A stretch of 64,000 bases of DNA from Thalassobacillus devorans MSP14 (GTDB taxonomy: Bacteria > Bacillota > Bacilli > Bacillales > Halobacillaceae): contig NZ_KI543236.1 of NCBI RefSeq assembly GCF_000496835.1, positions 583,636 to 647,635 of the forward strand, in the 5' to 3' direction. Position numbers and translations under genes: made by a program. Within the stretch, counting starts at the first letter, position 1. Every line of letters starts with the position of its first letter. The notes beneath the pieces are model-generated. The model made no database searches, had not been told where the DNA came from, and saw nothing but the letters and a program-made list of their open reading frames with translations. Below are positions 1 to 8,495 of the stretch, piece after piece.

Positions 1-185
1 TAAGCAGCATTGTTATTATGAACCCGAGGCGAATACTTGTGACAGTGTCTATATCGGAGGTTAAGCCAGCATGCTTTTATAGGTATAGGGGCCTCCTGGT
101 ATTTGCTGAAGGATGGCGAAAGACTGTGCTCCTTAGACTTTCTGGTGGAGAGTTTCTCCAAAGGACAATATCATAGTTATATAGC

Positions 186-224
186 AAAGGGACAGTTCTG
201 GAATGGCAGAGCTGTCCCTTTATA
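186..224 (+). terminator. Terminator-like hairpin
   Basis: AAAGGGACAG (186-195) pairs perfectly with CTGTCCCTTT (212-221), followed by a T/A-rich tail. It may end a transcript that begins left of the window. Confidence 0.55.
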
Positions 225-600
225 TTTAATATGTGCGGGATCTTAATCAGTTAGGGATAAGGAAAGCTGTCCCTCACGAGATTGCAAGTGAATACCTTTA
301 GGCTTCAAAAAAGTGCTTGCCCGTGGCTGTTTAGCCTCATCGAAATCCATTCGATCCCGGGAGATATTTTGAAAATTCAATGGTCTGTCCATGTGGTTTC
401 CCCCTGTTTCATCAGCGGTGCAGTCCACCATTTTTTTAGAGGATGTTCTAAAATGACATTTTTATTCCAAAAGGGATTTGCAGCGGAGGTTCGTTTGATA
501 TAAAAGTGGAGGTACAAAGATGGGTGAAATCAACTACCCAGAAATGCGGCGTTATACTATAACGTATGTGTAAAGAAGCATTTTATTGAATACATAACGA

Positions 601-655
601 AAAAGTGCCTGCCCTCAGAGAGTCATATGGACAGGGAGGACAGGCCCTCTTTTTA
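601..655. repeat. GTGCCTG palindromic repeat, copy 1 (degenerate)
   Basis: The left arm AAAAGTGCCTGCCCTC faces an imperfect right arm GAGGACAGGCCCTCTTTTT. The outer word matches six other copies in this window (near 2529, 20570, 29897, 31519, 44828 and 59382). This copy lacks the TTAAT core seen in the better ones. The T run could allow it to work as a terminator. Confidence 0.5.
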
Positions 656-795
656 AATTATCCTCTCAATCAGTTTACTAATAAGAAACAAATGTATATA
701 TTAGCAAAAAAAGTGTTTGACAATTCATCATTTATGTTATTTACTTATAGACAACAAATATTCATATTAGAAACAGAATGGGGAGGGGACCAGAT

Positions 796-1443
796 TTGAA
801 CGCACCAATGACGTATGAAGTCCGTAAGCCAACTAACATAGACCCAAACAAAGAATATCCAGCTCTATTTTTGCTGCATGGAATCGGAAGTAATGAACGG
901 GATATGCTTTCTTTAGCAGATGACCTGGAAAACCATTTTTTCATTTTTAGTATTAGAGGCCATTTATCGCAGCAGCCTGGTTATGCTTTTTTTACAATCC
1001 AGGGATATGGAAAGCCGCATAGGGAAGTGTTTGATCAGGGTATCAATCAGGTTAATAACTTCATTGACTATGCAGTGGAACAATATCAAGTGGACAGTAA
1101 CTTCCTGTATTTGCTTGGATTTAGTCAAGGGGCTATCGTATCCATGGCGACAGGACTTACTTTGGGAAATAGAATTAAAGGGATTGTTGCTTTAAGTGGA
1201 TATATTCCTGCCTTTGTTAAAGAAGAGTATGCTATCCAGCCAGTTGATCGCGTTTCATTATTTATCTCACATGGTGAATTTGATAACATTCTTCCTTATG
1301 AGTGGGGGATAGAAAGTTATAAGTATTATAGTGGCCTGGGTTCTCAGGTAACTTTTAAAGCTTATCAGGAAGGACATCTGGTATCACCAGTAAATAAACA
1401 GGATTTCACCAAATGGCTGCTGGATGACTTGAATAAAAACTAA
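796..1443 (+). CDS. Alpha/beta hydrolase, phospholipase/carboxylesterase family
   Basis: Predicted cytoplasmic serine esterase of the small carboxylesterase/lysophospholipase family, 215 residues, a usual length for it. The catalytic triad is visible: Ser110 in GFSQGA, Asp163 in GEFDN and His194 in EGHLV. The oxyanion-hole motif LLHGIGSN lies near the N-terminus. I chose TTG at 796 because GGGAGGGGAC lies about seven bases ahead of it. The in-frame ATG at 778 would sit inside that ribosome site. The gene stands alone and faces the convergent gene at 1462. The natural substrate cannot be read from sequence. Confidence 0.85.
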   Translation: MNAPMTYEVRKPTNIDPNKEYPALFLLHGIGSNERDMLSLADDLENHFFIFSIRGHLSQQPGYAFFTIQGYGKPHREVFDQGINQVNNFIDYAVEQYQVDSNFLYLLGFSQGAIVSMATGLTLGNRIKGIVALSGYIPAFVKEEYAIQPVDRVSLFISHGEFDNILPYEWGIESYKYYSGLGSQVTFKAYQEGHLVSPVNKQDFTKWLLDDLNKN

Positions 1444-1461
1444 CGAAATAAATTAAGTTTT

Positions 1462-1911
1462 TCAGGACAATAATCGGTAGCTGTACGAAAGTTTGATATA
1501 CAGGATACAGAGGATAAAACCGATCGGATAGGTCAATGCGGTCAACCATATATTCCACCCGGAGTGGTAATCAACTTTCCCCATCATCAAACTGATAAAT
1601 TCTATACCTGTTGTTGCTATCGTAAACAAAAAGACAAGATATACCGGACGGATGCTGCTCTTGATCAGCACATAAGTGAAGATGATGGCTAACATCGGAA
1701 AGTAACCGATGTTATAAGGGACAATCGATAAAGAAGGATTTAGATGGATGGGGGTTACCGTCCAAAAAAGCACCTGACCTAAGTCGTTTATTAAAAAGGC
1801 GATCGTAGCACCTACCGGAAAAAGCAGGATGACCAAACGCGGTTCTTTTGTAAAGAAGTAAATGCAGATCATCCAGGGGATAATTATACCAATCAAAATA
1901 TTCACAAACAT
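1462..1911 (-). CDS. Small integral membrane protein, CBO0543-like
   Basis: 149 residues with about four or five hydrophobic helices. It starts MFVNILIGIIIPW and contains the sequence FLINDLGQVLFW. It resembles the CBO0543 family of uncharacterised Firmicute membrane proteins, and no enzymatic motif is visible. Its start lies 12 bases downstream of the stop of the MarR gene at 1924-2439 on the same strand, so the two are probably cotranscribed and the membrane protein may respond to the MarR ligand. Function is unknown. Confidence 0.7.
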   Translation of the reverse strand: MFVNILIGIIIPWMICIYFFTKEPRLVILLFPVGATIAFLINDLGQVLFWTVTPIHLNPSLSIVPYNIGYFPMLAIIFTYVLIKSSIRPVYLVFLFTIATTGIEFISLMMGKVDYHSGWNIWLTALTYPIGFILCILYIKLSYSYRLLS

Positions 1912-1923
1912 AGGATCACTTCT

Positions 1924-2439
1924 TTATATTTGATAATCAACTGCTTCTTCTGTAAATTCATTCCATCCTATTTTTCCATTAATAACCTTTTGTTTGAATG
2001 GTTCCCCTTTGTGTACGTCCAGAATTTTCTGGGCATAGGTCAGGAAATGGATCACTTCTTCTTGAGAGAGGCTGCTGATGTCGCAAGGGAAATTGTCCAT
2101 ATCTTCCACAGCCTCTACAAGCTGTTTCAGCAAACTTTTCCCTTCCGAAGTAATCTCTACTTTTTTGTACCTTGGATTCTTCTGATCAATTCCGACCTGA
2201 ATCATGCCGCGCTCTTTTAGAGGTTTCAACAGCCTGGTGACAGTAGAACCATGCCAGCATCCTAATTCTCCGATCTCTGAAGGGGAAAGGACATTCTGAT
2301 TGGTTGAAAGTAAAAATAAAATATGCTGCTGAGCAGGAGTGATATTGTATCTCCTGCCCAGTTCTGCCCACTTCTCTTCCATGCAAAAGTACAACGCTCG
2401 AATCATCAGAAGTAAATTTTTCTTCAGCAAAAAGTCCAT
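1924..2439 (-). CDS. MarR family transcriptional regulator
   Basis: 171-residue winged-helix regulator. The N-terminal dimerisation helix is followed by the recognition region (TPAQQHILFLLSTNQNVLS, then GSTVTRLLKPLKERGMI), the wing (DQKNPRYKKVEITSEG) and a C-terminal helix. I chose the ATG at 2439 because GAGGGTGA precedes it. The frame extends to 2547, but the extension runs through the operator-like palindromes. The downstream membrane protein gene (1462-1911) is likely in the same operon. Two TACAAYTGTA palindromes just upstream suggest autoregulation. Confidence 0.85.
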   Translation of the reverse strand: MDFLLKKNLLLMIRALYFCMEEKWAELGRRYNITPAQQHILFLLSTNQNVLSPSEIGELGCWHGSTVTRLLKPLKERGMIQVGIDQKNPRYKKVEITSEGKSLLKQLVEAVEDMDNFPCDISSLSQEEVIHFLTYAQKILDVHKGEPFKQKVINGKIGWNEFTEEAVDYQI

Positions 2440-2463
2440 TTTTTCTTCACCCTCACTTGTAAG

Positions 2464-2485
2464 TACAATTGTAGATACAACTGTA
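2464..2485. promoter_or_regulatory. Probable MarR operator, tandem palindromes
   Basis: TACAATTGTA (2464-2473, a perfect palindrome) and TACAACTGTA (2476-2485) lie one helical turn apart, 25-46 bases upstream of the MarR start. MarR proteins typically repress themselves through such sites. Assignment to this MarR is inference from position. Confidence 0.6.
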
Positions 2486-2528
2486 TTCTTTGTTATTTCC
2501 GATTCTTTATACATGGCAAGGACTATAA

Positions 2529-2588
2529 AAGAAAGTGCCTGACCCACGACGCTTTAATGCATTACTCTGGCGGGGGTAGGCACTATTT
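2529..2588. repeat. GTGCCTG palindromic repeat, copy 2
   Basis: Left arm AAAGAAAGTGCCTGACCC, core containing TTTAATGCATTAC, and right arm GGGGGTAGGCACTATTTT. It lies in the gap between the divergent MarR gene and the acetolactate synthase-like gene. Confidence 0.75.
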
Positions 2589-2695
2589 TGTGTTGATACT
2601 CTAGGAAAAAATAATTAACCGCTCGCTTATTAATAAAAATGGATATTCTTCACAAAATAAGCTGTGGACGAATAATAAGGCGGAAGGGGATTGAC

Positions 2696-4339
2696 ATGAA
2701 TGTTGCACAATTGCTTGTGAAATGCCTCGAAAATGAAGGAGTAGAGTATATCTTTGGAGTGCCTGGTGAAGAGAATATCGATTTGATGGATGCCCTGATT
2801 GATTCTGAAATTGAGTTCATTGTGACGCGTCATGAAACCAGTGCTGCTTTTATGGCAGGAACTTATGGAAGGCTGACAGGGAAGCCGGGCGTTTGTTTAG
2901 CGACGTTAGGTCCTGGAGCGACCAACTTGTTGACGGGTGTGGCAAATGCCAATATGGATCATTGTCCTTTGATCGCAATCACTGGACAGGCAGGGCTGAA
3001 TCGCCAGCATAAAATATCGCATCAGTATTATGATCTTGTTGATATTTTTGAACCGGTGACGAAATGGAATGCACAAATTAAAACAGGAGAGATTGTACCT
3101 GAAGTTGTGAGGAAAGCCTATCAACTGGCGATTCAGGAAAAGCCTGGAGCGACTCATATTGATCTTCCCGAAGATGTTGCCGGTATGGAAGTGGATGAAT
3201 CGCCTTTGCCAGTAACCGGACATACTTTATCGATCGCGAAGGATGAAGTCATTGAAGAGGCTGCCTCCCTCATTTCAAAGGCTGATCATCCGCTTATCCT
3301 GGCCGGGAATGGAGTGACCCGTGGTAAGGCTACAGAGGATTTGCTGAAGTTCGTGACGCAAACCAATATCCCAGTCGTTCATTCCTTTATGGGAAAAGGG
3401 GCGATTTCCTGGAAAAATGAATTGAGTTTGCTGACGGCTGGAATCAGCGGCAAGGATTATATCACGTGCGGATTCCAACAATCGGATTTAGTTATAACGA
3501 TCGGTATGGATATGGCAGAAACACCTCCGCAAAACTGGAATCCGGAAGCTGCGACCCCTGTCCTGCACATCGATACCGAAGAAGCGGAAATAGATTCCCA
3601 TTACCCTGTCGCTTTGAATGTGGTCGGCGATATCGGAGAGACCCTGAGAAAGCTTCAGAACGTCATGCCTGACCAGTGTAGCAATGATAACTGGTTTGGA
3701 TCGATCAGGAAGTCGGCCCTTGAGGAACTGGAGAGTTTTAAGGAAGATGACAGTTTCCCTGTGAAGCCTCAAAAAATAATCTATGACCTCCGTGAAGTCC
3801 TCAGAGATGAAGATATTGCTATATCAGATGTCGGAGCGCACAAAATGTGGATGGCCAGAATGTACCACACGGTTCTTCCAAACACTTGCCTCATCTCGAA
3901 TGGCCTCGCTTCGATGGGGGTAGCAGTACCGGGAGCGATCGCGGCAAAACTCGTGCATCCCGACCGGCATGTGGTTGCGGTTTGTGGCGATGGTAGCTTC
4001 CAGATGACTGGGGCAGAGTTGGAAACAGCAGTCAGGCTGAACCTTCCAATAATCGTTTTGCTCTGGAGAGATGACGGCTACGGGCTAATCGAATGGCATC
4101 AGCTGAAAAAGTTCGACCGTCCGTCCCATATCAGTTTTGGGAATCCAGATTTTGTAAAACTGGCTGAGTCTTATGGGTTTGAAGCGATGAAAATAGAAAA
4201 AACAGCTGAGTTGAAACCTGGATTGGAAAAAGCAATCAGCCTTAACAAACCAGTCCTGATCGATTGTCGGGTAGACTATAGCGAAAATATGAAGCTGACG
4301 GAAATGCTTCGGAACATTCATTGTGAAGGGGATGCGTGA
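2696..4339 (+). CDS. ThDP-dependent enzyme, acetolactate synthase large-subunit (AlsS-like)
   Basis: 547-residue thiamine-diphosphate enzyme with the usual N-terminal PYR domain (GVPGEENIDL; catalytic Glu in TRHET), central domain and C-terminal PP domain (GDGSFQMTGAELETAVRL). The C-terminal part resembles B. subtilis AlsS (QLKKFDR, VDYSEN). Acetolactate synthase joins two pyruvates after decarboxylation. No regulatory small subunit (ilvN) and no alsD decarboxylase is adjacent, so an anabolic IlvB role is unlikely. The ATG at 2696 has GGAAGGGGA ahead of it, whereas the frame's earlier ATG at 2639 has no such site. The gene is translationally coupled to the aldehyde dehydrogenase that follows, so a different keto-acid substrate is possible. 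Confidence 0.8.
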   Translation: MNVAQLLVKCLENEGVEYIFGVPGEENIDLMDALIDSEIEFIVTRHETSAAFMAGTYGRLTGKPGVCLATLGPGATNLLTGVANANMDHCPLIAITGQAGLNRQHKISHQYYDLVDIFEPVTKWNAQIKTGEIVPEVVRKAYQLAIQEKPGATHIDLPEDVAGMEVDESPLPVTGHTLSIAKDEVIEEAASLISKADHPLILAGNGVTRGKATEDLLKFVTQTNIPVVHSFMGKGAISWKNELSLLTAGISGKDYITCGFQQSDLVITIGMDMAETPPQNWNPEAATPVLHIDTEEAEIDSHYPVALNVVGDIGETLRKLQNVMPDQCSNDNWFGSIRKSALEELESFKEDDSFPVKPQKIIYDLREVLRDEDIAISDVGAHKMWMARMYHTVLPNTCLISNGLASMGVAVPGAIAAKLVHPDRHVVAVCGDGSFQMTGAELETAVRLNLPIIVLLWRDDGYGLIEWHQLKKFDRPSHISFGNPDFVKLAESYGFEAMKIEKTAELKPGLEKAISLNKPVLIDCRVDYSENMKLTEMLRNIHCEGDA

Positions 4340-4341
4340 AC

Positions 4342-5781
4342 ATGAGAATTTATTCCATCATCAATGGGAAGGATCTCAAGGAAACAGACCGGGAAACGAT
4401 GACGGTCCGAAATCCATATAATCAGGAAGAGGTTGCCGAGGTCGTATTAGCAAATGTGGAGGATTTGAATCAAGCGGTTGATCAGGGTTTCGCTACCTTT
4501 CACGAGCAAATGAAGAATATGCCTGCCTACGAGCGATCGGATATTCTCAGAAAAACGGCAGATTTACTCGAGGAAAGAAAAGCATCATTTGCCGAAACCA
4601 TCACAAAAGAAGCTGGGAAGCCGTTGAAACATAGCCTTGGTGAAGTGGAGCGTTCTATCCAGGTACTCCGGTTTGCCTCTGAACATGCGAAGCATATCAG
4701 CAGTGAAGTGATACCGATGGACGCGGCTATTGGCGGTGAAAACCGGTTAGGGTTTACGAAGCGCAAGCCACTCGGTGTCGTGGCAGCGATTACTCCCTTT
4801 AATTTTCCATTAAATTTATCACTTCATAAAATAGCTCCAGCGATCGCGGCAGGAAATACCGTCATTTACAAACCGGCAGAGAAAACACCGGTTTCCGCTT
4901 ACAAGCTCGTAAAATTGTTCTTTGAAGCAGGGCTTCCTGCAGGAGCACTTCACTTAATCATGGGACGGGGCGAAGTAGTAGGTGACCCGCTTGTCCAACA
5001 TGATAAGATCCATAAAGTGACGTTTACGGGAAGCCTGCCTGTCGGGAGAGGAATTCTTGAAAAAGCAGGTTTTAAAAAAGTGACCCTGGAATTAGGTTCC
5101 AATTCCCCGAATATCGTATTCGATGACATCGACATCGGGCATGTGGCAGCTGATTTAGTCAAGGGTGCTTTTGTATTCTCCGGACAGGTATGTATCTCTG
5201 CTCAGCGTGTCTATGTCCATCAATCGATATACGATGCGTTTTTAAAAGAATATATCAGGCAAACGGAATCCCTGGTTATTGGGGATCCCATGGAAGAAAC
5301 GACAGAGTTCGGACCGATGATCAATGAGAAAGAGGCAGAGAGAGCCAAAACGTGGATTGATGATGCTGTGAAAAAAGGAGCAAGGATTGAAACTGGCGGA
5401 GAACAAAAGGGAACATTTTTGTTCCCGACAATTATGACCAATGTAAACAATGATATGAAAGTAATTGCAGAAGAAGTATTCGCGCCGATCGTTTCCGTCA
5501 TCCCTTTTGAAACAGAAGATGAGGTAGTAAGGATGTCGAATGACTCGATTTACGGCCTGCAGGCAGGTGTTTTCACGAATGATCTCAACAGGGCCCTTCG
5601 TGTGGCGGACCAATTGGAAATGGGCGGGGTCTGGATCAATGAAATATCGACTTACCGGCAGGATAATCATCCATATGGCGGCGTAAAGAAAAGCGGAATT
5701 GGGAAAGAAGGCGTCAAATATGCGGTGGAAGATATGACAGAAGTGAAGTTCGTTGGTATCAATTTAAATGAAAAAAGGTGA
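4342..5781 (+). CDS. NAD(P)-dependent aldehyde dehydrogenase
   Basis: 479-residue ALDH-superfamily enzyme that oxidises an aldehyde to an acid or thioester. Visible landmarks are the cofactor-loop segment ITPFNFPLN, KPAEKTP, the Rossmann turn FTGSLPVG, the general-base Glu in TLELGSNSPN, the catalytic Cys in SGQVCISAQ, and EEVFAPIVS. The start is ATG at 4342 with AAGGGG ten bases upstream. A GTG at 4336 overlaps the previous stop and is the alternative. The tight junction with the upstream ThDP enzyme suggests the two act in sequence, for example the first making an aldehyde or hydroxyketone that the second handles. The substrate is not identifiable. Confidence 0.85.
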   Translation: MRIYSIINGKDLKETDRETMTVRNPYNQEEVAEVVLANVEDLNQAVDQGFATFHEQMKNMPAYERSDILRKTADLLEERKASFAETITKEAGKPLKHSLGEVERSIQVLRFASEHAKHISSEVIPMDAAIGGENRLGFTKRKPLGVVAAITPFNFPLNLSLHKIAPAIAAGNTVIYKPAEKTPVSAYKLVKLFFEAGLPAGALHLIMGRGEVVGDPLVQHDKIHKVTFTGSLPVGRGILEKAGFKKVTLELGSNSPNIVFDDIDIGHVAADLVKGAFVFSGQVCISAQRVYVHQSIYDAFLKEYIRQTESLVIGDPMEETTEFGPMINEKEAERAKTWIDDAVKKGARIETGGEQKGTFLFPTIMTNVNNDMKVIAEEVFAPIVSVIPFETEDEVVRMSNDSIYGLQAGVFTNDLNRALRVADQLEMGGVWINEISTYRQDNHPYGGVKKSGIGKEGVKYAVEDMTEVKFVGINLNEKR

Positions 5782-5793
5782 GTTCTTTTTGTG

Positions 5794-5832
5794 GATGATT
5801 TTCTGTTTTTGTACAGAAGGTCATCTTTTTTT
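5794..5832 (+). terminator. Intrinsic terminator of the ThDP enzyme-ALDH operon
   Basis: GATGATTTTCTG pairs with CAGAAGGTCATC across a short loop, followed by seven T. Confidence 0.8.
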
Positions 5833-5842
5833 CATTTTGGGG

Positions 5843-5884
5843 AAAATAAAAACTTCCCCTGGACAAAAGAGTTCAGGGGAAGTC
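5843..5884 (-). terminator. Intrinsic terminator of glutamate dehydrogenase gene
   Basis: ACTTCCCCTGGAC and GTTCAGGGGAAGT form a long stem. Reading on the minus strand, it is followed by a T-rich run (AAAATAAAAA on the plus strand). Confidence 0.8.
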
Positions 5885-5896
5885 AAAGTATCGTGG

Positions 5897-7210
5897 TCAT
5901 TCTTCTGATAAATCGGAATCTTTGATCCAGCCACGGGCATGCATGGCTTTTACTAAATGATTAATACCGACCATATAGGCCGCATCTCTCATGAAGCATT
6001 GTTTTTCTTCACGCATTTTGAAGACGGTATCAAATCCGAACTGCATTTTTTCCTCAAGCTTTTGGTTGATTTCTTCTTCTTTCCAATAGTAATTCATTGT
6101 GTTCTGTACCCATTCAAAGTAGGAGACCGTTACGCCACCCGCATTGCAAAGGATATCCGGAATAACGAATATCCCTTTCTCTTCGAGGATCTTGTCTCCT
6201 TCCGGTGTGGTGGGGCCGTTCGCTGCTTCTGCTACCACTTTTGCCTGAATGGTCGGGGCAGTATCTTTGGTGATCTGGTTTTCCACCGCAGCAGGTATGA
6301 GAATATCGACAGGAAGGCTGAACATTTTTTCATTGGTTATCGGCTCAGCATCTGAATAATCAGACGCATAATTCTTTTTGTCTTTAACAAAAGCCAGTAA
6401 GTCAGGGATATTTAAACCTTCCTCGCGATAAATCCCACCTTTGGCATCTGTCACAGCAACAATTTTCACACCCAGTTCATGCAAAAATTTCGCTGTCATG
6501 CTGCCGACGTTCCCGAATCCCTGGATCGCTACGGTCGCTTTAGACAAATCCATATCCAGGACTTTGGCAGCTTCCCGGATAGTGAGAACAACTCCCCTGC
6601 CGGTCGCTTCCAACCTGCCTAGTGAACCGCCGATGATAATCGGTTTTCCTGTCAACATTCCCGGAATATTGTACCCGCGTAGCTGATCGAATTCGTCAAT
6701 CATCCAGCCCATCACCTCAGGATTTGTGTTGACATCCGGAGCCGGAATATCCTTTTGTGGGCCGATGATCGGGGTTATTTTCCGGATGTACGTCCGGCTT
6801 AACGTTTCCAGCTCCCGCTCTGATAATTTCTCGGGATCCACAATTACGCCGCCTTTTCCTCCTCCCAGAGGGAGATCGAGAATGGCAGACTTTAAAGACA
6901 TCCAGATGGACAGAGCCTTAACTTCGTCGATATTCACTTTAGGATGGAATCGTATTCCACCTTTAGTAGGACCTAAGATATCGATGTGCTGAGCACGAAA
7001 ACCTGTGAAATTTTCCAGGGATCCATCATCCATGCGCACTGGAATCGATACTTCCAGCATTCGCATCGGTTTCTTAAGCATATGATAAATATTTTCGTGA
7101 AGTCCCAGCTTGTTCACCGATTCTTTAAGTAAGGATTTCACGACATCGTACGGATTTACGCCATGTGTAGTAATATCAGACTCCGCTTTTTCACTTTCAA
7201 TTTTCTTCAT
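5897..7210 (-). CDS. gudB: Glu/Leu/Phe/Val dehydrogenase, glutamate dehydrogenase
   Basis: 437 residues, close in length and sequence to B. subtilis GudB/RocG (about 425). It interconverts glutamate and 2-oxoglutarate plus ammonia in the cytoplasm. Landmarks are GPTKGGIRFHP, the catalytic lysine loop PLGGGKGGVIVDP, KDIPAPDVNTN, the dinucleotide fold VAIQGFGNVGS, and the C-terminal NAGGVTVSYFEWVQN. The start is ATG at 7210 behind AAGGGGGTACAGTG. The longer frame to 7279 has no ribosome site. It is transcribed alone. Whether it is the rocG or gudB orthologue cannot be decided from one window; the symbol indicates the family. Confidence 0.88.
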   Translation of the reverse strand: MKKIESEKAESDITTHGVNPYDVVKSLLKESVNKLGLHENIYHMLKKPMRMLEVSIPVRMDDGSLENFTGFRAQHIDILGPTKGGIRFHPKVNIDEVKALSIWMSLKSAILDLPLGGGKGGVIVDPEKLSERELETLSRTYIRKITPIIGPQKDIPAPDVNTNPEVMGWMIDEFDQLRGYNIPGMLTGKPIIIGGSLGRLEATGRGVVLTIREAAKVLDMDLSKATVAIQGFGNVGSMTAKFLHELGVKIVAVTDAKGGIYREEGLNIPDLLAFVKDKKNYASDYSDAEPITNEKMFSLPVDILIPAAVENQITKDTAPTIQAKVVAEAANGPTTPEGDKILEEKGIFVIPDILCNAGGVTVSYFEWVQNTMNYYWKEEEINQKLEEKMQFGFDTVFKMREEKQCFMRDAAYMVGINHLVKAMHARGWIKDSDLSEE

Positions 7211-7425
7211 CACTGTACCCCCTTTAAAAATGCTATTACCTATTTTATAAAGTCCCTTGAAGTCCAGTATTTTATACATTCGGAGAGCTGCTTGTGACTT
7301 TTCCTGAATGGAAAGAAGGTTTATTTCGGTTTGATCCTGGCAGCACCATTTAGCAATTTATAAGAAATTAGCAGGTAGGCGTCATGGTAAAATTAAAAAA
7401 GCATCTAAAAATCAGGAGGAATTTT

Positions 7426-8343
7426 ATGACAAATACTAATCAAAATATTGTTCCACATTTGTGGTATGACAAGGAGGCGGGAGAAGCTGCAGAGTTTTAT
7501 ACGTCCATATTTCCGGACTCAAAAATTTTAAGTAAAACAACACTCCAGGAAACACCATCAGGCGACTCCCATTTAGTTTCTTTTGAGTTGTGGGGACATA
7601 AATTCATGGCAATAAGCGCAGGACCTTATTTTACCTTCAATCCGATGGTGTCTTTCATGGTAAATTTCGACCCGTCACGAGAAAAAGACGCGAGATCAAA
7701 GATTGATGAGATCTGGAACAAATTGTCCGAAGGCGGCAAAGTTTTAATGCCATTGGATAAGTATCCGTTCAGTGAAAGGTATGGCTGGATTCAAGATAAG
7801 TATGGCTTGTCGTGGCAGTTAATCCTTACCAACCCGGAGGGGCAAGAACGGCCTGCGATCATGCAGTCGTTACTGTTTGCTGGTGATACATGCGGCAAAG
7901 CAGAAGAGGCTGTTAATTTTTATTTATCTGTATTTAAGAACGCTAAGCTGGGTAACATTGCCCGCTACCCTCAGTGCATGAAACCTGATAAAGAAGGAAG
8001 CCTCATGTTTTCTGATTTCATGCTTGAGGATCAGTGGTTTACTGCAATGGACAGTGCGAGGAATCATGAATTCAGTTTCAACGAGGCAATCTCATTCATG
8101 GTATATTGTGACACACAGGAAGAGATTGATTACTACTGGGAGCAGCTGTCTGCGGTTCCTGAATCCGAGCAATGCGGCTGGCTTAAAGATAAGTATGGAG
8201 TGTCCTGGCAGATTGTGCCGAGGGAAATGGAGGAAATGATGAGCAGTAATAGTACACCGGAACAAATTTCGCGTGTTAGTCAGGCAACGCTTAAAATGAA
8301 GAAACTTGATCTGGCAGCGTTGCAGAAAGCATACAAAGGATGA
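7426..8343 (+). CDS. Two-domain VOC / PhnB-like protein
   Basis: 305 residues with two consecutive 3-dmu-9_3-mt (PhnB-like glyoxalase-fold) domains, roughly 5-140 and 150-280. Each begins with the family's typical start (VPHLWYDKEAGEAAEFYTS; QSLLFAGDTCGKAEEAVNF) and ends with a YGWIQDKYGLSWQ or CGWLKDKYGVSWQ block. Such proteins are metal-binding or catalytically uncharacterised members of the VOC superfamily. The start is ATG at 7426 behind CAGGAGGAATTTT. The functional annotation 'methyltransferase' often given to this fold is not supported. No operon partner. Confidence 0.85.
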   Translation: MTNTNQNIVPHLWYDKEAGEAAEFYTSIFPDSKILSKTTLQETPSGDSHLVSFELWGHKFMAISAGPYFTFNPMVSFMVNFDPSREKDARSKIDEIWNKLSEGGKVLMPLDKYPFSERYGWIQDKYGLSWQLILTNPEGQERPAIMQSLLFAGDTCGKAEEAVNFYLSVFKNAKLGNIARYPQCMKPDKEGSLMFSDFMLEDQWFTAMDSARNHEFSFNEAISFMVYCDTQEEIDYYWEQLSAVPESEQCGWLKDKYGVSWQIVPREMEEMMSSNSTPEQISRVSQATLKMKKLDLAALQKAYKG

Positions 8344-8405
8344 TAAAAAATACGGACTGCTGCCTGGTGTATTCATAAGCTTTTTCGCGAAACGCAGATA
8401 ATACA

Positions 8406-8436
8406 AGCTCAGAGACCATCTTATGGTCTCTGAGCT
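8406..8436. terminator. Perfect 14-bp inverted repeat
   Basis: AGCTCAGAGACCAT and ATGGTCTCTGAGCT are separated by three bases, between two convergent genes. There is no clear T run, so termination is likely but not typical. Confidence 0.55.
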
Positions 8437-8495
8437 CTTAGCGATGTTATTCTATGCTTTTATTTGATTTATCTGACTATTAACTCTTACACATT

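Larger units (their letters stand above)
1..795. other. Gene-poor left end
   Basis: I see no convincing gene here. Open frames on both strands at about 240-500 overlap each other, lack good ribosome sites and resemble no family I know. A 17-codon frame follows a GGAGG at about 510 and may be a gene remnant. The stretch holds two hairpins, listed separately. The first 180 bases look structured but match no RNA family I can name. Confidence 0.5.

Noticed and set aside
1-180. Structured RNA or riboswitch
   Set aside because: Several short complementary words are present, but I could not match a tmRNA, 6S, RNase P, T-box or known riboswitch core.
243-503. Overlapping open frames on both strands
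   Set aside because: They mirror each other, lack good ribosome sites and resemble no family.
2464-2547. Longer MarR start at 2547
   Set aside because: It would translate through the operator palindromes and lacks a ribosome site; ATG 2439 has one.
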